The notes beneath the pieces were generated by a model. The model was not told where the DNA came from and ran no database searches. It saw nothing but the letters and a program-made list of their open reading frames with translations. A stretch of DNA of 64,000 nucleotides from Robertkochia flava (GTDB taxonomy: Bacteria; Bacteroidota; Bacteroidia; Flavobacteriales; Flavobacteriaceae), in assembly GCF_020166515.1 (NCBI RefSeq), contig NZ_JAINZT010000005.1, positions 186,001 to 250,000 of the forward strand. Direction: 5' to 3'. Shown here in pieces: positions 44,491-53,453 of this stretch (position 1 is the stretch's first letter; each line of letters opens with the position of its first letter). The position numbers were made by a program, and so were the translations under genes.

Positions 44491-44943
44491 ATGACTGATC
44501 TGTGGAAACTAGTAGTTCTTGCCCTTTTTATATGTATTTCCTGTGAAAGTGAAGATGATGCTTCAGAAATTACCGGTACCCTGGACGGAACATGGAAGCT
44601 TGAAGCCAGAATTTATGACGGAAGCAGGGAGTCGCTCACCGAATGCGAAATGATGCAAACCGTAACATTTTCCGGGGAAGAATCCCTGAGCATGTACTGG
44701 CTTGAGATACCACCTTGCGAATTTTCAGGGTATACCGGCACCTACATCCTTAACGGGGAGCAACTAAGTGTAACCCTGCCCGAATGGCCGGATAGTAACG
44801 GGGCTTTTATTTCGAATTACAAGGTTTTATTACTTAGCGAATCGGATCTTCGTGTAGAGTTGCTCAACGACAGCGAAAGAGGAGACTACCCTGACGAGGA
44901 AAAAACGATTCTTATTTTTGAAAAGGAAAGTCCTGCATCCTAA
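44491..44943 (+). CDS. Lipocalin-like small lipoprotein
   Basis: The 150-residue protein has a lipobox ICISC (Cys18), then a compact beta-barrel pattern: TLDGTWKLEARIYDG, CEMMQTVTFSGEESLSMYWL, YTGTYILNGEQLSVTLPEW and FISNYKVLLLSESDLRVELL. GTW at the start of the first strand is typical of lipocalin-like (DUF4923/5004-type) lipoproteins of Bacteroidota. The function is unknown. It is convergent with the next gene. Confidence 0.72.
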   Translation: MTDLWKLVVLALFICISCESEDDASEITGTLDGTWKLEARIYDGSRESLTECEMMQTVTFSGEESLSMYWLEIPPCEFSGYTGTYILNGEQLSVTLPEWPDSNGAFISNYKVLLLSESDLRVELLNDSERGDYPDEEKTILIFEKESPAS

Positions 44944-44974
44944 ATGTGCCGGGGATACCTCTTTTGAACTTCCA

Positions 44975-45832
44975 TTACTGATGCGTAGGCACCAGGCCCC
45001 GGAGTCCCATGTCTGCCAATTGTTCTCCGGCAGCCGGCTCATATTTTCCGTCGGCGTTTACCTCCTGCCATTCAAAACTGTTATTGACGGAGAAACTCAG
45101 ATTGATGGTAATATTCTTTGATTCGTTACCGGTGATCACCAGAGGTTCCGTAAATGCCCCTGTAACCACACAGGAGCCCTGGGGAATGGGAGAGGTTTCA
45201 AATAAGGGGTTCGGCACGGTAACTGCGCCTTCCGGGGCTTGTCCGGAAAAGGTTTGGCCCAGGGTCTCAAAGATCCAGAATCCCTGAAGTTTATTTTCGT
45301 TGACGGCGACCACCTCACCATTGATATCTACAGAAGATATATAGTTGTTATATCCCAGGAAGCTTGCAATTGTGCCTTGTAAAAGTGCTCCGTTGTTCAA
45401 AAAATCAATGGTGCCGTTCTGATAGGAAATAGAAACACGTACCCAGGTATAGGTGCCGGGGGCTAATCCGGAAAGCGGTATTTCCATAAAGTTTTCATTA
45501 TGAGCAACCACCCTGGCCTTTTCGAAGTCGATGGCTTTTTCACCTCCTGCATTGGTCTCTTCTCCCATGTAGATAATTTGACCCTCTCCCAATGGGGTCA
45601 GGGCATCCGGGGTAAGTTCGATATAGTGGGCGCTCATCCCGTTAACAACAGGGGTCTGTGCGGCGTTTCCGGCTGGAATTCCTGCCGGTTGGCCGAGATT
45701 GTTAAGACGTTCCTGGGTGTCACTGAATTGCATTTTCACCACAAGGGTGGGTTCAGAAGTTGTTTCGGTATCGTCTGTATTACAACTCCAGAATAGGCTG
45801 CATGTAAATAGGAGGACTAGGTAGGTTCTCAT
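44975..45832 (-). CDS. Lipoprotein of unknown function
   Basis: The 285-residue protein has a lipobox FWSC (Cys17), then a Thr/Glu-rich linker and an Ig/beta-sandwich-like body (VVKMQFSDTQERLNNLGQPA, YTWVRVSISYQNGTIDFLNN, NITINLSFSVNNSFEWQEV). NADGKYEPAAGEQLADMGLR near the C-terminus resembles calcium-loop wording but I do not assign binding. The family is unknown; probably on the outer membrane or surface. The promoter is not visible. Confidence 0.7.
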   Translation of the reverse strand: MRTYLVLLFTCSLFWSCNTDDTETTSEPTLVVKMQFSDTQERLNNLGQPAGIPAGNAAQTPVVNGMSAHYIELTPDALTPLGEGQIIYMGEETNAGGEKAIDFEKARVVAHNENFMEIPLSGLAPGTYTWVRVSISYQNGTIDFLNNGALLQGTIASFLGYNNYISSVDINGEVVAVNENKLQGFWIFETLGQTFSGQAPEGAVTVPNPLFETSPIPQGSCVVTGAFTEPLVITGNESKNITINLSFSVNNSFEWQEVNADGKYEPAAGEQLADMGLRGLVPTHQ

Positions 45833-45950
45833 GGTTAGGGCACGTTTAGTGTAAGTGTAATATTACAAAAATTCCCGAAATGAGTTATCGATGCTTATTA
45901 ATGGAATGGAGATCAATAGTATTTTAATATGCCCTCAAATTAAAGGGTTC

Positions 45951-47162
45951 TCAGCGTAATCCTATGCCGAGGATCACGCCAAAGGATTCATAGGGGAACC
46001 AGGTATTGTTGGATCGCATGTTTTGGGTGGTTTGATATCTGAATTCAAGTGAAACAGCATTGCGGAATTTATAACCGGCACCAAATCCTGCATTGACATT
46101 AGAATCGAAAGAAACACCGCCGGTGGCATTATGGATCGCTGCCTTTGACGGGAAGTCAAAAAATAAGGCAGCATTGATAAAGAATTGATGGTGGGTGCTG
46201 AGAAACATATAATGTCGCACTCCGATGGGAAGCTCCAGGCTGTTATAGGTAGCGGTTGCTTCCCGGGTGATCTGGAAGTCTCCGTCCTGGTAGATGGGGA
46301 ATTCTCCGCTTTCCTCATACCCTCTCAGGGTAGGCTCTGTTATAATCGCCCATTTATTTTTGTTGAAGGGCAGGGTGTACTCTAATTCCAGTCCCAGCGT
46401 GAAGCTGGTATTGCTGCCAAATTCCAGGGCTGGTTTCCCGGGATTGTTCTGGTCTTCTACAGAGAGAGAAGAGAACTGTATTCCCGGCCTTAGCCTGATA
46501 TGAAAGGTACGATCCTTATAGGTCTTTTGGATACTTCTTTTTTCACTGGTCATCGGGGTTATCCCATTATAGCGATTAAAATAAGCGACCAGGTCTTCTA
46601 CCTGGTACTGTAGTTTTTGGATGGCCCCAAGATCGTAGTCAGGGATTTTCAGATCGCTCCAGAGTTGCTGGTGAAAGCGGTTATTAGTCCCGACAGAGTT
46701 CACTCCAAATTGATAACGTTTGTAGATCAGCGGAGTAATGGGTTGTCCGGGGGTGCTGTAAAAGAATCGCTTGCGGTTGGCATTGATGTAGGCGTATAAG
46801 GTGGATTTTCCCTCCGAAAGAACTTTCAGTAGTATCTGCTCTTCCTTAAAATCGGGTCTGCGTTCGCGACTTAATGCATTCGAATTGTCTGAAGACTGAT
46901 CTACTTGTACAACTGCCCTGATGTATTTTGATCCTGTTTCCAGTCCGAATTCTGCTACCTCTTCCTTGGCTAGCCTGGTTGAGGTTCCTTCCGGAGTAGA
47001 CCGGAACCGGATCTTTTCCGGGTTGTTAAGCCAGTCTTCATTTTCGATATATCCTTCGTGTAACTCATTGGAATTGTCGAGGTACCAGCCTTTTTCAAAA
47101 CCGATCTGGGCCGTTAGGGTAAACGAGAAAAGGAAGGCAAGCAGGCAAAAGCTTATTTTCAT
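45951..47162 (-). CDS. Outer-membrane beta-barrel protein, PorT-like C-terminus
   Basis: The 403-residue protein has a signal peptide (LTAQ at residue 19), an N-terminal segment seen in flavobacterial proteins (FEKGWYLDNSNELHEGYIEN) and a C-terminal barrel from about residue 215 (HIRLRPGIQFSSLSV, SFTLGLELEYTLPF, GFGAGYKFRNAVSLEFRYQT, GVILGIGLR). The N-terminal part may be periplasmic or surface-exposed. Function unknown. It has a TAnnTTTG box (47216-47223) 53 bases upstream. Confidence 0.78.
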   Translation of the reverse strand: MKISFCLLAFLFSFTLTAQIGFEKGWYLDNSNELHEGYIENEDWLNNPEKIRFRSTPEGTSTRLAKEEVAEFGLETGSKYIRAVVQVDQSSDNSNALSRERRPDFKEEQILLKVLSEGKSTLYAYINANRKRFFYSTPGQPITPLIYKRYQFGVNSVGTNNRFHQQLWSDLKIPDYDLGAIQKLQYQVEDLVAYFNRYNGITPMTSEKRSIQKTYKDRTFHIRLRPGIQFSSLSVEDQNNPGKPALEFGSNTSFTLGLELEYTLPFNKNKWAIITEPTLRGYEESGEFPIYQDGDFQITREATATYNSLELPIGVRHYMFLSTHHQFFINAALFFDFPSKAAIHNATGGVSFDSNVNAGFGAGYKFRNAVSLEFRYQTTQNMRSNNTWFPYESFGVILGIGLR

Positions 47163-47215
47163 ATCACGCTGGGTTGGAACGTGCTCCGGGAAGGGAGGAC
47201 TTCATCTACAGCGCA

Positions 47216-47223
47216 CAAATATA
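47216..47223 (-). promoter_or_regulatory. -7 box upstream of the beta-barrel gene
   Basis: TATATTTG on the minus strand matches the TAnnTTTG element exactly and would give a leader of about 48 bases. The -33 element is not clear. Confidence 0.45.
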
Positions 47224-47416
47224 TAAGAAAATACTGACATTTATATAGACTATTTACATCAATATAGCTTTTGCAAAAGAGGTTTGTGCAGAAGTAACTG
47301 GGGTATAATGCTTTAGCAGGTAACAGGGGATGCTGCAGCCGGATACCTCAAAAAGCGCCAACTGTGGAATCTTCAGAAGGTATGAGGTGTTTTTAAAATA
47401 CCGAAAAGAAGTTTCC

Positions 47417-48157
47417 CTAGGTATTTCTAACGTAGACCAGGTTCTTATTTCCCCTTGGATTTTTACGAATTTCCACCTTGAACTGAGGGATGGATTTGAT
47501 GAGGGGGGTAAGTTTGGAAAACCCGTAATTCCGGGAGTCAAAGTTGGGTTGTTTCTTTTGAAGTAAGGCTCCAACCTCGCCCAGAAATGCCCATCCTTCT
47601 TCATCTTCCAGGTCGGAGATAGTGGTGGCGATCAGGCGTATCACCTTTGGGGTGATCTTGTCGATCCTGGCTTTTCTGCGTTCTTCAGGACGTGCTTTAT
47701 CGCTGGACTCTTCCGGTTCTTCGTGAAGGATCTCCAGGTAAATAAACCGGTCGCAGGAGGCGATAAAGGGTTCCGGGGTTTTTTTCTCTCCGATCCCAAA
47801 AACAGTCATTCCCGCTTCTCTCAGCCGAATGGCGAGGCGGGTAAAATCACTGTCGCTGGATACCAGACAAAATCCGTTAACCTTTCCGGAATAAAGGATA
47901 TCCATGGCATCGATGATCATGGCCGAATCGGTTGCATTTTTGCCTCGGGTATATCCGTATTGCTGTATAGGGGTAATGGCATTTTCCAGCAGCACTTTTT
48001 TCCATTTGCCCAAACGGGGCTTGGTCCAGTCGCCGTAAATACGCTTCAGGGTAGGATTACCGTATTTGGCAATCTCTTCCAGCATTTCCTTTACATAGGT
48101 GGAGGGTACATTGTCGCCGTCGATAAGAACAGCAAGATTAAGGTCTGAAGGGCCCAT
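47417..48157 (-). CDS. NYN-domain RNase-like protein with LOTUS/OST-HTH domain
   Basis: The 246-residue protein has a PIN-like NYN domain: LAVLIDGDNVPSTYVKEM (first acidic residues), NATDSAMIIDAMDILYSGKV and GFCLVSSDSDFTRLAIRLRE (catalytic Asp cluster). The C-terminus, DEEGWAFLGEVGALLQKKQP to DSRNYGFSKLTPLIKSIP, is an OST-HTH/LOTUS RNA-binding domain. The family (LabA/YaiI-like) is thought to cleave or bind RNA. It begins directly at the rpsU stop with no gap, so both are on one transcript and translation is probably coupled. Its target is unknown. Confidence 0.88.
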   Translation of the reverse strand: MGPSDLNLAVLIDGDNVPSTYVKEMLEEIAKYGNPTLKRIYGDWTKPRLGKWKKVLLENAITPIQQYGYTRGKNATDSAMIIDAMDILYSGKVNGFCLVSSDSDFTRLAIRLREAGMTVFGIGEKKTPEPFIASCDRFIYLEILHEEPEESSDKARPEERRKARIDKITPKVIRLIATTISDLEDEEGWAFLGEVGALLQKKQPNFDSRNYGFSKLTPLIKSIPQFKVEIRKNPRGNKNLVYVRNT

Positions 48158-48352
48158 TTACTCTTCGTTCCTGCGCTGGTATTCCAGCTTGTATTTTGCC
48201 TTGGCGATCTCCTCGCGACGGGCGGCAGATGGTTTTGTGAAGTGTTGATTCTCACGAAGCCTCTGGATCTGTTGGGTCTTTCTAACCTTTTGCTTGTACC
48301 TTTTTAAGGCGCGATCGATATTTTCTCCTGGTTTTATATTGATAATAAGCAT
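48158..48352 (-). CDS. rpsU: Ribosomal protein bS21 (small paralogue possible)
   Basis: The 64-residue basic protein (MLIINIKPGENIDRALKRYK, FTKPSAARREEIAKAKYKLE) matches the bS21 N-terminal strand and helix pattern. bS21 binds the 30S platform near the anti-Shine-Dalgarno region. The sequence differs enough from common flavobacterial S21 that a second paralogue in the genome is likely. Its start lies 24 bases after the U-tract of the cold-shock gene terminator and no promoter box is visible between them. Confidence 0.85.
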   Translation of the reverse strand: MLIINIKPGENIDRALKRYKQKVRKTQQIQRLRENQHFTKPSAARREEIAKAKYKLEYQRRNEE

Positions 48353-48375
48353 ATGGATGTATTTTATGTAATTAT

Positions 48376-48412
48376 AAAAAAAAAGGGAGGTAATGCCAAA
48401 GCACTACCTCCC
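48376..48412 (-). terminator. Rho-independent terminator between cold-shock gene and rpsU
   Basis: GGGAGGTA and TACCTCCC arms around GTGCTTTGGCAT-type loop, followed by TTTTTTTTT on the minus strand. rpsU starts 24 bases further on. Confidence 0.9.
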
Positions 48413-48422
48413 CGGGAATTCT

Positions 48423-48617
48423 TTAGTCGATTACTTCAACGTTAATGGCATTAATCCCTTTTTTGCCTCTTTCGGTTTCAAATTGTACACGATCATTATC
48501 ACGGATCTCGTCAATAAGACCTGTTGAGTGTACGAAAATGTCTTCTCCACCATCTTCTGAGGTGATGAATCCGAATCCTTTTGTTCTGTTGAAGAACTTT
48601 ACTGTTCCTTCTTTCAT
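48423..48617 (-). CDS. Cold-shock domain protein
   Basis: The 64-residue protein has both RNA-binding motifs, KGFGFITS (RNP1) and DIFVHSTGL (RNP2), and starts MKEGTVKFFNRTKG. Cold-shock proteins bind single-stranded RNA/DNA and can melt terminator hairpins. A long leader (from about 48620 to at least 48760) without an obvious promoter fits the long untranslated region of csp genes. The next genes downstream, after a terminator, are rpsU and the NYN protein. Confidence 0.93.
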   Translation of the reverse strand: MKEGTVKFFNRTKGFGFITSEDGGEDIFVHSTGLIDEIRDNDRVQFETERGKKGINAINVEVID

Positions 48618-49094
48618 GGTATAAAAATTAAAATGTGATGAAATCAGATCGTTCTTTGGTCACCGCATATGCAGGATAATTTGCCTGTACATGCTGAATG
48701 CCCGGATCTGAAAAGCAAAAAATAAAAAAGAGGAAATAATTATCTGAAGGGATGAAAGATTTCTTGATCTGATTGAATCTTCTGCTATTTGCGGCAAAGA
48801 AACGATTTTCTAGTGGTTTTAACTAATATAATCGGGTTTACTTTGAGTTCAATGAGTTTTGAGCCACTTGAAAAAAGGTGGGTGATGTCTTCATTTTTCC
48901 AGCTATAACGGGGGATAAGCAACGTTTATACGCACGGTTTTGGGTGTAAAATAAATTTAGTCATCTTCGAAAAGGCTTTCTTTGGTATTCATTAAGTAAG
49001 GTTTTACCTCTGTTTTTCCTTCAATACAGATGTAAAGCCGAAGTAGGAGCCGTAAAATTTTTAACTTAAGCCATGCAAATTAAATCAATACAGG
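48618..49094. other. Intergenic region between divergent cold-shock and Gfo/Idh genes
   Basis: These 477 bases probably hold the cold-shock gene's long 5' leader on the minus side and the promoter of the Gfo/Idh gene on the plus side. I see no perfect TAnnTTTG box and no coding frame with family resemblance. Confidence 0.45.
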
Positions 49095-50222
49095 ATGTAT
49101 AGCTTTCGTTTATATGCCCAGGTAGTCTTACCCCTGGTTCTAAATCTCGTTTTTATGGTTACCACCGCTACGGCCCAACAGCAGCCCGTTCGAATCGGGA
49201 TCTCCGGATTGTCTCATACGCATGTTCACTGGATCCTGGGTAGAGAAGAGGTGGGAGATATTGAAATTGCAGGTATAGCAGAACCCGACAGGGAACTTGC
49301 CAGGCGTTATGCAGCGCAGTACGGTTTTTCCATGGATAAGGTATACCCTGACCTGGAGTCGCTGATCGCAGCCGTGTCCCCGGAAGGGGTTGTTGCTTTC
49401 GGCCCCATCTCCGAACACCTGAAGGTGGTGGAATCCTGTGCGCCTAAGGGAATTCATGTCATGGTGGAGAAGCCCCTGGCCATTAGTATGGATCATGCCA
49501 TGAAAATGAAGGCCCTCGCAGAGGAGCACCAGGTACATTTGCTAACCAATTATGAGACGACCTGGTATCCTACCCACCATAACCTTAAAGATCGAATGGA
49601 AAAGGGAGAGATCGGGGCTTTGCGAAAGGTGATCGTAAGGGATGGGCACCGGGGCCCGAAAAAGATAGGTGTAGATCCGGAATTCCTCTCCTGGTTAACA
49701 GACCCTGAATACAACGGGGCCGGGGCCTTAATGGATTTTGGGTGTTACGGAGCTAACCTCATGACCTGGATCATGGAAGGGGAAAGGCCGGTAAGTGTAA
49801 CCGCGGTGACCCAGCAATTGCAAAAGGAGAATAACCCCAAAGTTGATGACGAAGCCGTTATTATACTTGCCTATCCTGAAACCAACGCGCTGATCCAGGC
49901 CTCGTGGAACTGGCCGGTTGGGCGAAAGGATATGGAGGTATACGGGTTAGACGGGGTATTGTATGCCGATAATCGCAATACCCTTAGAAAACGCCTGGCC
50001 GAAGGCTATGACGGATATTCAGAGGAAACCTTTATTCTGGAAGAGCGACAATATCCGTTTAATGATCCCTTTGCCTTTTTCGCCGGGGTGATAAGGGGGG
50101 CGGTCAGCTTAAATGCCATGGACCTTTCCTCCCTTGAAAATAACCTGGTGGTTATGGAGATCCTCGATGCGGCGCTGAAAAGTGCGAAGTCAGGAGAAAC
50201 GGTCAGGCTACCTGAAGATTAA
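49095..50222 (+). CDS. Exported Gfo/Idh/MocA-family oxidoreductase
   Basis: The 375-residue protein has a Sec-type signal peptide (TATAQ, residue 28), then a Rossmann motif (VRIGISGLSHTHVHWILG), the EKP motif HVMVEKPLAISMDHAMKM and the substrate-half segments GALMDFGCYGANLMTW and EVYGLDGVLYADNRNTLRKR. It resembles periplasmic sugar oxidoreductases of this fold. Substrate and cofactor (NAD or NADP) are not clear. It stands alone, with no glycosidase or SusCD gene adjoining. Confidence 0.84.
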   Translation: MYSFRLYAQVVLPLVLNLVFMVTTATAQQQPVRIGISGLSHTHVHWILGREEVGDIEIAGIAEPDRELARRYAAQYGFSMDKVYPDLESLIAAVSPEGVVAFGPISEHLKVVESCAPKGIHVMVEKPLAISMDHAMKMKALAEEHQVHLLTNYETTWYPTHHNLKDRMEKGEIGALRKVIVRDGHRGPKKIGVDPEFLSWLTDPEYNGAGALMDFGCYGANLMTWIMEGERPVSVTAVTQQLQKENNPKVDDEAVIILAYPETNALIQASWNWPVGRKDMEVYGLDGVLYADNRNTLRKRLAEGYDGYSEETFILEERQYPFNDPFAFFAGVIRGAVSLNAMDLSSLENNLVVMEILDAALKSAKSGETVRLPED

Positions 50223-50264
50223 GATTTTCAGGGGAGTGTTAATCTACCGCGTCCCGGGGGCTGC

Positions 50265-50915
50265 TTACCCTCCGGGAAACCGGAAAACGATACCTCCGCC
50301 AACAGAAAATTGATAAATTGTGGAATAGCTGTCAAAGCTGATGCCTGATCCTCCTGTGCCAAAGTATATACCTCCGCCAACGGCCTGCACTACCGAGGCT
50401 AGCGCAGCCTCTACCCTGAAGGCCAGCCGGTCTGTAAGCCATAAATTGGAGCCACCTCGAATCTGCCAGGCAAACTTGGTGTAGGAGTCACTCGACCTTA
50501 AGTCCGGATTGTTCACGTGAAAGATCCCTATGCCAAGCCCTGCGCCTAAAAAGGGTTCGGCCCTTTCACTCAAAGGGAAATACCGGGTGCTGTTCAGCAT
50601 GATGTAATTAATGGCCAGGTCATAGTCTGTAAATTCGATGCCGGCGAAGTTTCCAACCCGGTAAGAAATGGGAGCCCCGGTATCCTGCCTTAAATACTGG
50701 ATTTCTAAAGCTGTTCTGCCCTGGATAAGATATTCTATCCCGGCACCCCATCGAAACCCGTCTTCGATCTTACCTTCAAAATAGGAGTTACCTCCGAAAT
50801 AGGAAGAAAACCGGTCCTGGAAGACATAGGAGCCGTAGGTATTCAAACGGATCTCCTGGGCATAGGTTACTGAAAAGGCCAGAAAGAGCAGGCTAAGGCT
50901 TAAATATGGTTTCAT
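50265..50915 (-). CDS. Small outer-membrane beta-barrel protein
   Basis: The 216-residue protein has a signal peptide (TYAQ, residue 20) and eight-strand-barrel-like alternation (VFQDRFSSYFGGNSYFEGKI, RWGAGIEYLIQGRTALEIQY, FLGAGLGIGIFHV, FSVGGGIVFRF). It resembles the OmpA/outer-membrane beta-barrel superfamily without the OmpA peptidoglycan domain. It is convergent with the Gfo/Idh gene. Function unknown. Confidence 0.77.
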   Translation of the reverse strand: MKPYLSLSLLFLAFSVTYAQEIRLNTYGSYVFQDRFSSYFGGNSYFEGKIEDGFRWGAGIEYLIQGRTALEIQYLRQDTGAPISYRVGNFAGIEFTDYDLAINYIMLNSTRYFPLSERAEPFLGAGLGIGIFHVNNPDLRSSDSYTKFAWQIRGGSNLWLTDRLAFRVEAALASVVQAVGGGIYFGTGGSGISFDSYSTIYQFSVGGGIVFRFPGG

Positions 50916-51135
50916 CTTGAATCTGTTTAGGAGCAGGCAGAACAGGGAGATGGCGGCATGGATATTTAAAAATACGGAATATTTAGGTTTAATGTTTTTA
51001 TGGTGAGAAGTTTATCGTGCAGGGTTAAAGGTTTAAAAGGCTTGAGGTATAAAGTATTTCTTTGCCCGAAATTGAACTCTTCCCTCAAACTCATTTCTGA
51101 AACTCATCCTGAAGCGTATCCCTCAAACTCCAATA

Positions 51136-51163
51136 CAAAAAACGCGACCCCTTTCGGAGCCGC
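51136..51163 (-). terminator. Terminator downstream of the SnoaL-like gene
   Basis: On the minus strand GCGGCTCC-GAAA-GGGGTCGC (8 bp with two G-U pairs) is followed by GTTTTTTG, 28 bases after the stop at 51192. Confidence 0.75.
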
Positions 51164-51191
51164 GCAGCAATATACAACCTGTTATAGTGGT

Positions 51192-51650
51192 TTACTTAGA
51201 TTCTTCAGCCGGTTCTACAGCGCTGATCACGTCTCTCATGATTCGCCATTTTCCATCAGTTTTTTTCCACAGGGTAGAGTAGAGTCCGGATTCAACAACG
51301 GTACCATCAGCGATCAAAATTTCATACGATCCTATTTCGGTGGCGAAATCCCCTTGTTGAAAAACCTCACGAGTTTCGGTTTTAATGGACATGTCCTGTT
51401 CCATCATTGGTTTGTGAACATCCACAATGGTTGCTCTCCCTTTAAGCGCTGGTTTCCCGGAAAACTTTAATAGTGCATCCTCCGTCCAGCAAGATGCAAA
51501 TCCTTCTACATCTTTAGCCTTGAAAGCCTCCGTCATTTCTGCTAATCGGTTTTCGATAGCTTCTTTTGCTGTATCATCCTGTGCATAGCCTGTTACCGAA
51601 CATAACAGCAGTGATGCTGTAAGGACTATTTTAGTTAAAATGGATTTCAT
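51192..51650 (-). CDS. Secreted SnoaL/DUF4440-like protein
   Basis: The 152-residue protein has a signal peptide (GYAQ, residue 24) and the NTF2-like fold: IENRLAEMTEAFKAKDVEGF, ASCWTEDALLKFSGKPAL, GRATIVDVHKPMMEQ, ATEIGSYEILIADGTVVESG and LWKKTDGKWRIMRDVISAV. This is the SnoaL/DUF4440 pattern (PF14534-type). Such proteins range from isomerases to inert binding pockets. It is probably periplasmic; no function assigned. A clear terminator follows. Confidence 0.82.
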   Translation of the reverse strand: MKSILTKIVLTASLLLCSVTGYAQDDTAKEAIENRLAEMTEAFKAKDVEGFASCWTEDALLKFSGKPALKGRATIVDVHKPMMEQDMSIKTETREVFQQGDFATEIGSYEILIADGTVVESGLYSTLWKKTDGKWRIMRDVISAVEPAEESK

Positions 51651-51849
51651 GTTAAAATGTTTATCGGTTAGTTTTCAGGAAGATAAGGAATTATATTAAC
51701 AAGTGAAAACTGTATATGTATAGCGATATGTGTGCGCCTTTCAACAAGGGCTAGTGATAAGTCTTTCATGTGTCTGAGGTCACCATGGAGAACATGGTGT
51801 AACTACGTTTCCGGGGTTTATACGTTTGATATTTTGCTTCCGGTTCCCG

Positions 51850-51883
51850 AAAAAAAGAAGGGCTGCCTGAAACAGACAGCCCT
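51850..51883 (-). terminator. Terminator of the SusCD operon
   Basis: AGGGCTG/CAGCCCT arms (with inner CTG/CAG pairs) around TTT, followed by TTTTTTTC on the minus strand, 78 bases past the susD stop. Confidence 0.85.
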
Positions 51884-51960
51884 ATTTGGTGGGATTACCG
51901 ATTTGTTGGTTAAGGTTGCTAACTCAAATCAACTATTCTGATGAGTTCGGCATGCAAAAC

Positions 51961-53442
51961 TTAGTTCACGTCCCACCATAGTTTGGTATGCAGGTTATCG
52001 GGACCTTGCTTGGATACGATCTCGTCGTAGTTAGCCTTGTTATTAGACTCCACGGAAGCATCGTAGGCATGTCTTACAGGAATTCTCTGGTCTCCTGCAA
52101 ACTCCGAAGGCGTGAGTGCCGGAGCATCCAGTCTTCTCCACTCTGCCCAGGCTTCCGGTCCGTTCAGGTAAAGGGCCACCCATTTTTCGTAGGCGATGTC
52201 CTCAATGGTAACCGCGGTGTACCCGTCAACGTAGTTAGCGATGTCTTCAGCATCAACCCCCCAGTATTCCATAGAAGCAGTAATACCTTCCTTGAACAGG
52301 GTAAGGGCATCTGCACCACCTACGGTCCAGTTATTAAGGGCAGCTTCGGCCAAAGATAACTTCATCTGGGCTGCAGTATAAATTGGAGTAGGGAAGGTGT
52401 TGTCTTCGTAAATAATAACTGCCGGAGGAAACGAGTAATCCGGAACGTTTCCATTCACCTTTCCATCCGGAGCACCAACATAGAGCGAATCGTTCAAAGC
52501 AGGATACTTCGCTGCATCGGTAAGTGCAGGGAATACCGGGTTCTGGAATACAGAATCTCTGGCAGGCATGGCATACTGGTATAATCTTGGGTCCAGGTTA
52601 GAACGCAGGGACTCGATCATGGTTTCAGACACGATATAGTCTTCACGGGTTTTAAACCTGTCATGCCATGGGCTGTCGCTCGCATCATCAGACCCGTACA
52701 TGAACTCAATGTTCTCGTCATTGCTGTCGATATACTTTCCGGATGCGATCACTTCCTCGAACTTGCTTTTAGCAAGAGATGGATTGGCGTCAGAAATACG
52801 CAGGGCCATGGTCATTTTCAGGGAATTTGCAAAAAGTTCCCAACGCGACATATCGCCGCCAAACATCACATCGCCCTGAGGTCCTGGTGCCTCCATATTG
52901 ATCATAGCCATAGCTTCTTCTACCTCAGTAAACATAATGTTGTAGAGTTCTTCCTGGGTATCGAACTTAGGCTGTGGGTTGTCTATTCCCTGGAAAGCTT
53001 CCGTCCATGGAAGACCTCCCCAGCGATCGGTCATAAACTGAAGGATATACGATCTGAGGATCTTGGCTACAGCGATCTGGTTGTCGTTGTTACCATAAGC
53101 CTCAGCCTCTCCTTTGGTGGCTTCGTTCGTGTTCAGCTTGATGATCTCGTTCAGGTTCTGAATGGGACCTGTGTAGTAATCATTATAATTATAGGTTAAC
53201 ACGGTATAACGGGATTCCCCGGGATACTGCCCCTCGGTGATCTGCTGGGTAAACAATACCCCGGAAAGGTGCGTACCGATGGTGGAAACCGTTTTTTCTG
53301 CCTCCGTTAGCAGCTGCGAGGTAACCGCAGCCCCGGGGCCGTTTGGATTGTCGTTAGTGTCGCCGAAGTCTACAGACTCACATGAGCAGGCCAGCACGGC
53401 TGCGCAAGACAACAGGGAAATATTTCTTAGGATTCTTTTCAT
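51961..53442 (-). CDS. susD: SusD/RagB-like outer-membrane lipoprotein
   Basis: The 493-residue protein has a lipobox CSCE (about Cys20), then DTNDNPNGPGA, TPR-like helices (AVAKILRSYILQFMTDRWGG, SLKMTMALRISDANPSLAKS, AQMKLSLAEAALNNWT) and the C-terminal YEKWVALYLNGPEAWAEWRR motif that ends SusD-like proteins (SusD-like_2 branch). It caps the SusC receptor and binds a glycan or other ligand. It follows susC after 11 bases. No carbohydrate-active enzyme lies in the same transcript. Confidence 0.92.
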   Translation of the reverse strand: MKRILRNISLLSCAAVLACSCESVDFGDTNDNPNGPGAAVTSQLLTEAEKTVSTIGTHLSGVLFTQQITEGQYPGESRYTVLTYNYNDYYTGPIQNLNEIIKLNTNEATKGEAEAYGNNDNQIAVAKILRSYILQFMTDRWGGLPWTEAFQGIDNPQPKFDTQEELYNIMFTEVEEAMAMINMEAPGPQGDVMFGGDMSRWELFANSLKMTMALRISDANPSLAKSKFEEVIASGKYIDSNDENIEFMYGSDDASDSPWHDRFKTREDYIVSETMIESLRSNLDPRLYQYAMPARDSVFQNPVFPALTDAAKYPALNDSLYVGAPDGKVNGNVPDYSFPPAVIIYEDNTFPTPIYTAAQMKLSLAEAALNNWTVGGADALTLFKEGITASMEYWGVDAEDIANYVDGYTAVTIEDIAYEKWVALYLNGPEAWAEWRRLDAPALTPSEFAGDQRIPVRHAYDASVESNNKANYDEIVSKQGPDNLHTKLWWDVN

Positions 53443-53453
53443 TTTTCTTCTTT

